From NCBI RefSeq assembly GCF_023195885.1, contig NZ_JALPKO010000010.1, positions 58,830 to 122,829 on the forward strand: DNA of 64,000 nt, written 5' to 3'. Position 1 is the first letter of the stretch. Each line of letters opens with the position of its first letter. The notes under the pieces were generated by a model. That model was given only the letters and a program-made list of their open reading frames with translations. It was not told the origin of the DNA and searched no databases. The stretch comes from Methylonatrum kenyense (GTDB lineage Bacteria; Pseudomonadota; Gammaproteobacteria; Nitrococcales; Aquisalimonadaceae). Below, piece after piece: positions 62,592 through 64,000 of this stretch. Made by a program: the position numbers and the translations under genes.

Positions 62592-63872
62592 ATGAAGCAG
62601 TCCGAAGCCCTGTTCGAGGCAGCGCAGAAGCACATTCCGGGTGGCGTCAACTCGCCGGTACGGGCGTTTCGCGGCGTCGGCGGTACGCCGGTCTTCATCC
62701 ATCGCGCCGAAGGCCCGTATCTGCATGACGAGGATGGCAACCGCTACATCGACTATGTGTGCTCCTGGGGGCCGGCGATTGTCGGCCACGCCAATCCGGA
62801 GGTGGTGGATGCGGTGGCCGAAGCGGCCAGGCGAGGCCTGAGTTTCGGTGCGCCAACCGCGGTGGAGACCGAGATGGCGCAGGCCGTGAAACGGCTGTTC
62901 CCGTCGATGGAACTGCTGCGCATGGTCAATTCCGGCACCGAGGCGACGATGAGCGCGCTACGGCTGGCGCGGGGCTTCACCGGGCGCGACAAGATCGTGA
63001 AGTTCGAGGGCAATTATCACGGTCATGTGGATGCCTTGCTGGTCAAGGCCGGTTCCGGTGCCCTGACCTTCGGCACGCCAACGTCCCCGGGGGTGCCCGC
63101 CGCTGTGGTCGAGCAGACCCTGACGCTGGACTACAACGATGCCGATCAGGTGCGGCAGGTGTTCAGCGAAATGGGCGACCAGATCGCCGCGGTAATTGTC
63201 GAGCCGGTGGCCGGCAACATGAATTGCGTGCCCGGCCAGCCGGCCTTCCTGCAGGCGCTGCGCGATGTCTGCAGCGAGCATGGCAGTGTGCTGATTTTCG
63301 ATGAGGTCATGAGCGGTTTCCGCGCGGCGCTGGGTGGAGCGCAGGCGCATTACGGCATTACCCCGGATCTGACCTGCCTGGGCAAGGTCGTGGGCGGCGG
63401 CATGCCGGTGGGTGCCTTCGGTGGTCGGCGCGACATCATGGAGCATCTGGCGCCACTTGGGCCCGTCTATCAGGCGGGCACCCTGTCCGGCAATCCGGTG
63501 GCGATGGCGGCCGGCCTGAAAACGCTGGAAATCATCGCCCGCGATGGCGTGTTCGACACGCTGGCCGAACGCACCACCGGTCTGGCCCGGGATCTGAAGA
63601 TGGCTGCGGACCGCGCTGGCGTGCCGCTGCAGGTGAACCAGGTGGGCAGCATGTTCGGCGTGTTTTTCACCGACGGCGGTCCGGTGACCAGCTTCAGTGA
63701 TGTCAGCGCCTGCGATGGCGAGCGCTTCAAGGCCGTCTTCCACGCCCTGCTGAAAAAAGGCGTCTACATGGCGCCATCGGCCTTCGAGGGCGGCTTCACC
63801 TCGATCACCCACGACGAGGCGGTGATGCAGCAGACGGTGGAGGCGTTTGGGGAAGTTCTGCGCGAACTCTGA
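62592..63872 (+). CDS. hemL: Glutamate-1-semialdehyde 2,1-aminomutase
   Basis: 426 residues from the ATG at 62592; GGAGG lies 11 bp upstream. The ATG at 62574 would add six residues. The PLP lysine is in [17 protein letters not shown]. Other motifs are [39 protein letters not shown] and [18 protein letters not shown]. It makes 5-aminolevulinate for heme in the C5 pathway. It is downstream of thiE, an arrangement known from pseudomonads. Confidence 0.97.
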   Translation: MKQSEALFEAAQKHIPGGVNSPVRAFRGVGGTPVFIHRAEGPYLHDEDGNRYIDYVCSWGPAIVGHANPEVVDAVAEAARRGLSFGAPTAVETEMAQAVKRLFPSMELLRMVNSGTEATMSALRLARGFTGRDKIVKFEGNYHGHVDALLVKAGSGALTFGTPTSPGVPAAVVEQTLTLDYNDADQVRQVFSEMGDQIAAVIVEPVAGNMNCVPGQPAFLQALRDVCSEHGSVLIFDEVMSGFRAALGGAQAHYGITPDLTCLGKVVGGGMPVGAFGGRRDIMEHLAPLGPVYQAGTLSGNPVAMAAGLKTLEIIARDGVFDTLAERTTGLARDLKMAADRAGVPLQVNQVGSMFGVFFTDGGPVTSFSDVSACDGERFKAVFHALLKKGVYMAPSAFEGGFTSITHDEAVMQQTVEAFGEVLREL

Positions 63873-63885
63873 CGAGTTCGCGCGT

Positions 63886-64000
63886 TTAACGTTAAACGTT
63901 TTAGGTTTTAGGTTTCCCGGGGCAGTCTAACTTCATCGTCCATCGTTTCACGTCCGACGCCACCTTCCGGAAGCCCCTGGTCCGACATAAAACGTCAAAC
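63886..64000. repeat. AAAACGT-word repeat after hemL, continuing past the window
   Basis: Words GTTTAACGTTAAACG, TTTTAGG and TTTTAGG (63892-63914) and, at the edge, ATAAAACGTCAAAC (63987-64000) are in opposite orientation. A hairpin with a ~70-nt spacer is suggested, with its right arm cut by the window edge. No gene is seen in 63873-64000. Confidence 0.6.

Overview
The window is chromosomal DNA of a Gram-negative bacterium, almost certainly a gammaproteobacterium. It has high GC content, LPS core genes of the waaF/waaG/waaP type, a complete gspC-to-gspN type II secretion operon, the tesA/ybbA/ybbP and purE/purK arrangements, rdgC, and an argA with a kinase-like domain plus a GNAT domain. The order of the core-kinase genes recalls the Pseudomonas-type LPS core locus. 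The repeat content would suit an Ectothiorhodospiraceae, Wenzhouxiangella or xanthomonad-like lineage, but I cannot fix the family from the sequence alone. No rRNA, tRNA, CRISPR array, prophage or transposase gene was seen.

Layout. 1-17.6 kb is an LPS/cell-surface glycan locus. It holds msbA (cut by the window edge), a ParB-like hypothetical gene, a GT2 glycosyltransferase, an O-antigen-ligase-like protein, an FkbM methyltransferase, two GT4 glycosyltransferases, an atypical kinase-like protein, a PAPS sulfotransferase, a GT9 heptosyltransferase, two small kinases, waaP, waaG, waaF and dxs. 17.6-30.3 kb holds purE-purK, rdgC, tesA divergent from ybbA-ybbP, then a run of a MaoC hydratase, DUF432, mscS, fabI, a MaoC-phosphotransacetylase fusion and ackA. 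30.3-32.4 kb holds a DUF2007 protein, cysQ, nudE and a small secreted protein behind a palindromic operator. 32.5-43.9 kb is the gspC-D-E-F-G-H-I-J-K-L-M-N operon on the minus strand. 44-64 kb is mostly housekeeping: trxA, rho, purC, a SulP transporter, phrB with a MerR-type regulator, folA, thyA, lgt, an RlmI-like methyltransferase, an SH3 protein, argE-argA, a SEL1/SPOR lipoprotein, a cpdA-like phosphodiesterase, a coiled-coil protein, rubredoxin, thiE and hemL.

How genes work together. The LPS genes should build, phosphorylate and export a core oligosaccharide. Four kinase-fold proteins and one sulfotransferase in about 6 kb suggest an unusually anionic core. cysQ (which removes PAP, the by-product of PAPS sulfotransferases) and a SulP anion transporter are elsewhere in the window. 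The fabI/MaoC-pta/ackA run joins acyl-CoA or acyl-phosphate chemistry to fatty-acid reduction. The MerR gene is translationally coupled to the photolyase gene.

The most unusual content is between the genes. (1) A dispersed MITE-like element with ends close to GGAAACGCTGATTTATTC is usually flanked by YTAR tetranucleotides, as for IS5-group insertions, and often sits exactly at stop or start codons. (2) Short low-GC repeats are built from shuffled words (AAAACGT/AAACCTA, TTTTCAG/GTGTTCAG, GGTTTTCGGACA). They form hairpins at gene junctions and in places have become the last codons of genes. (3) A third hairpin family (TAGGGTGGGT...) is nested inside some MITEs.
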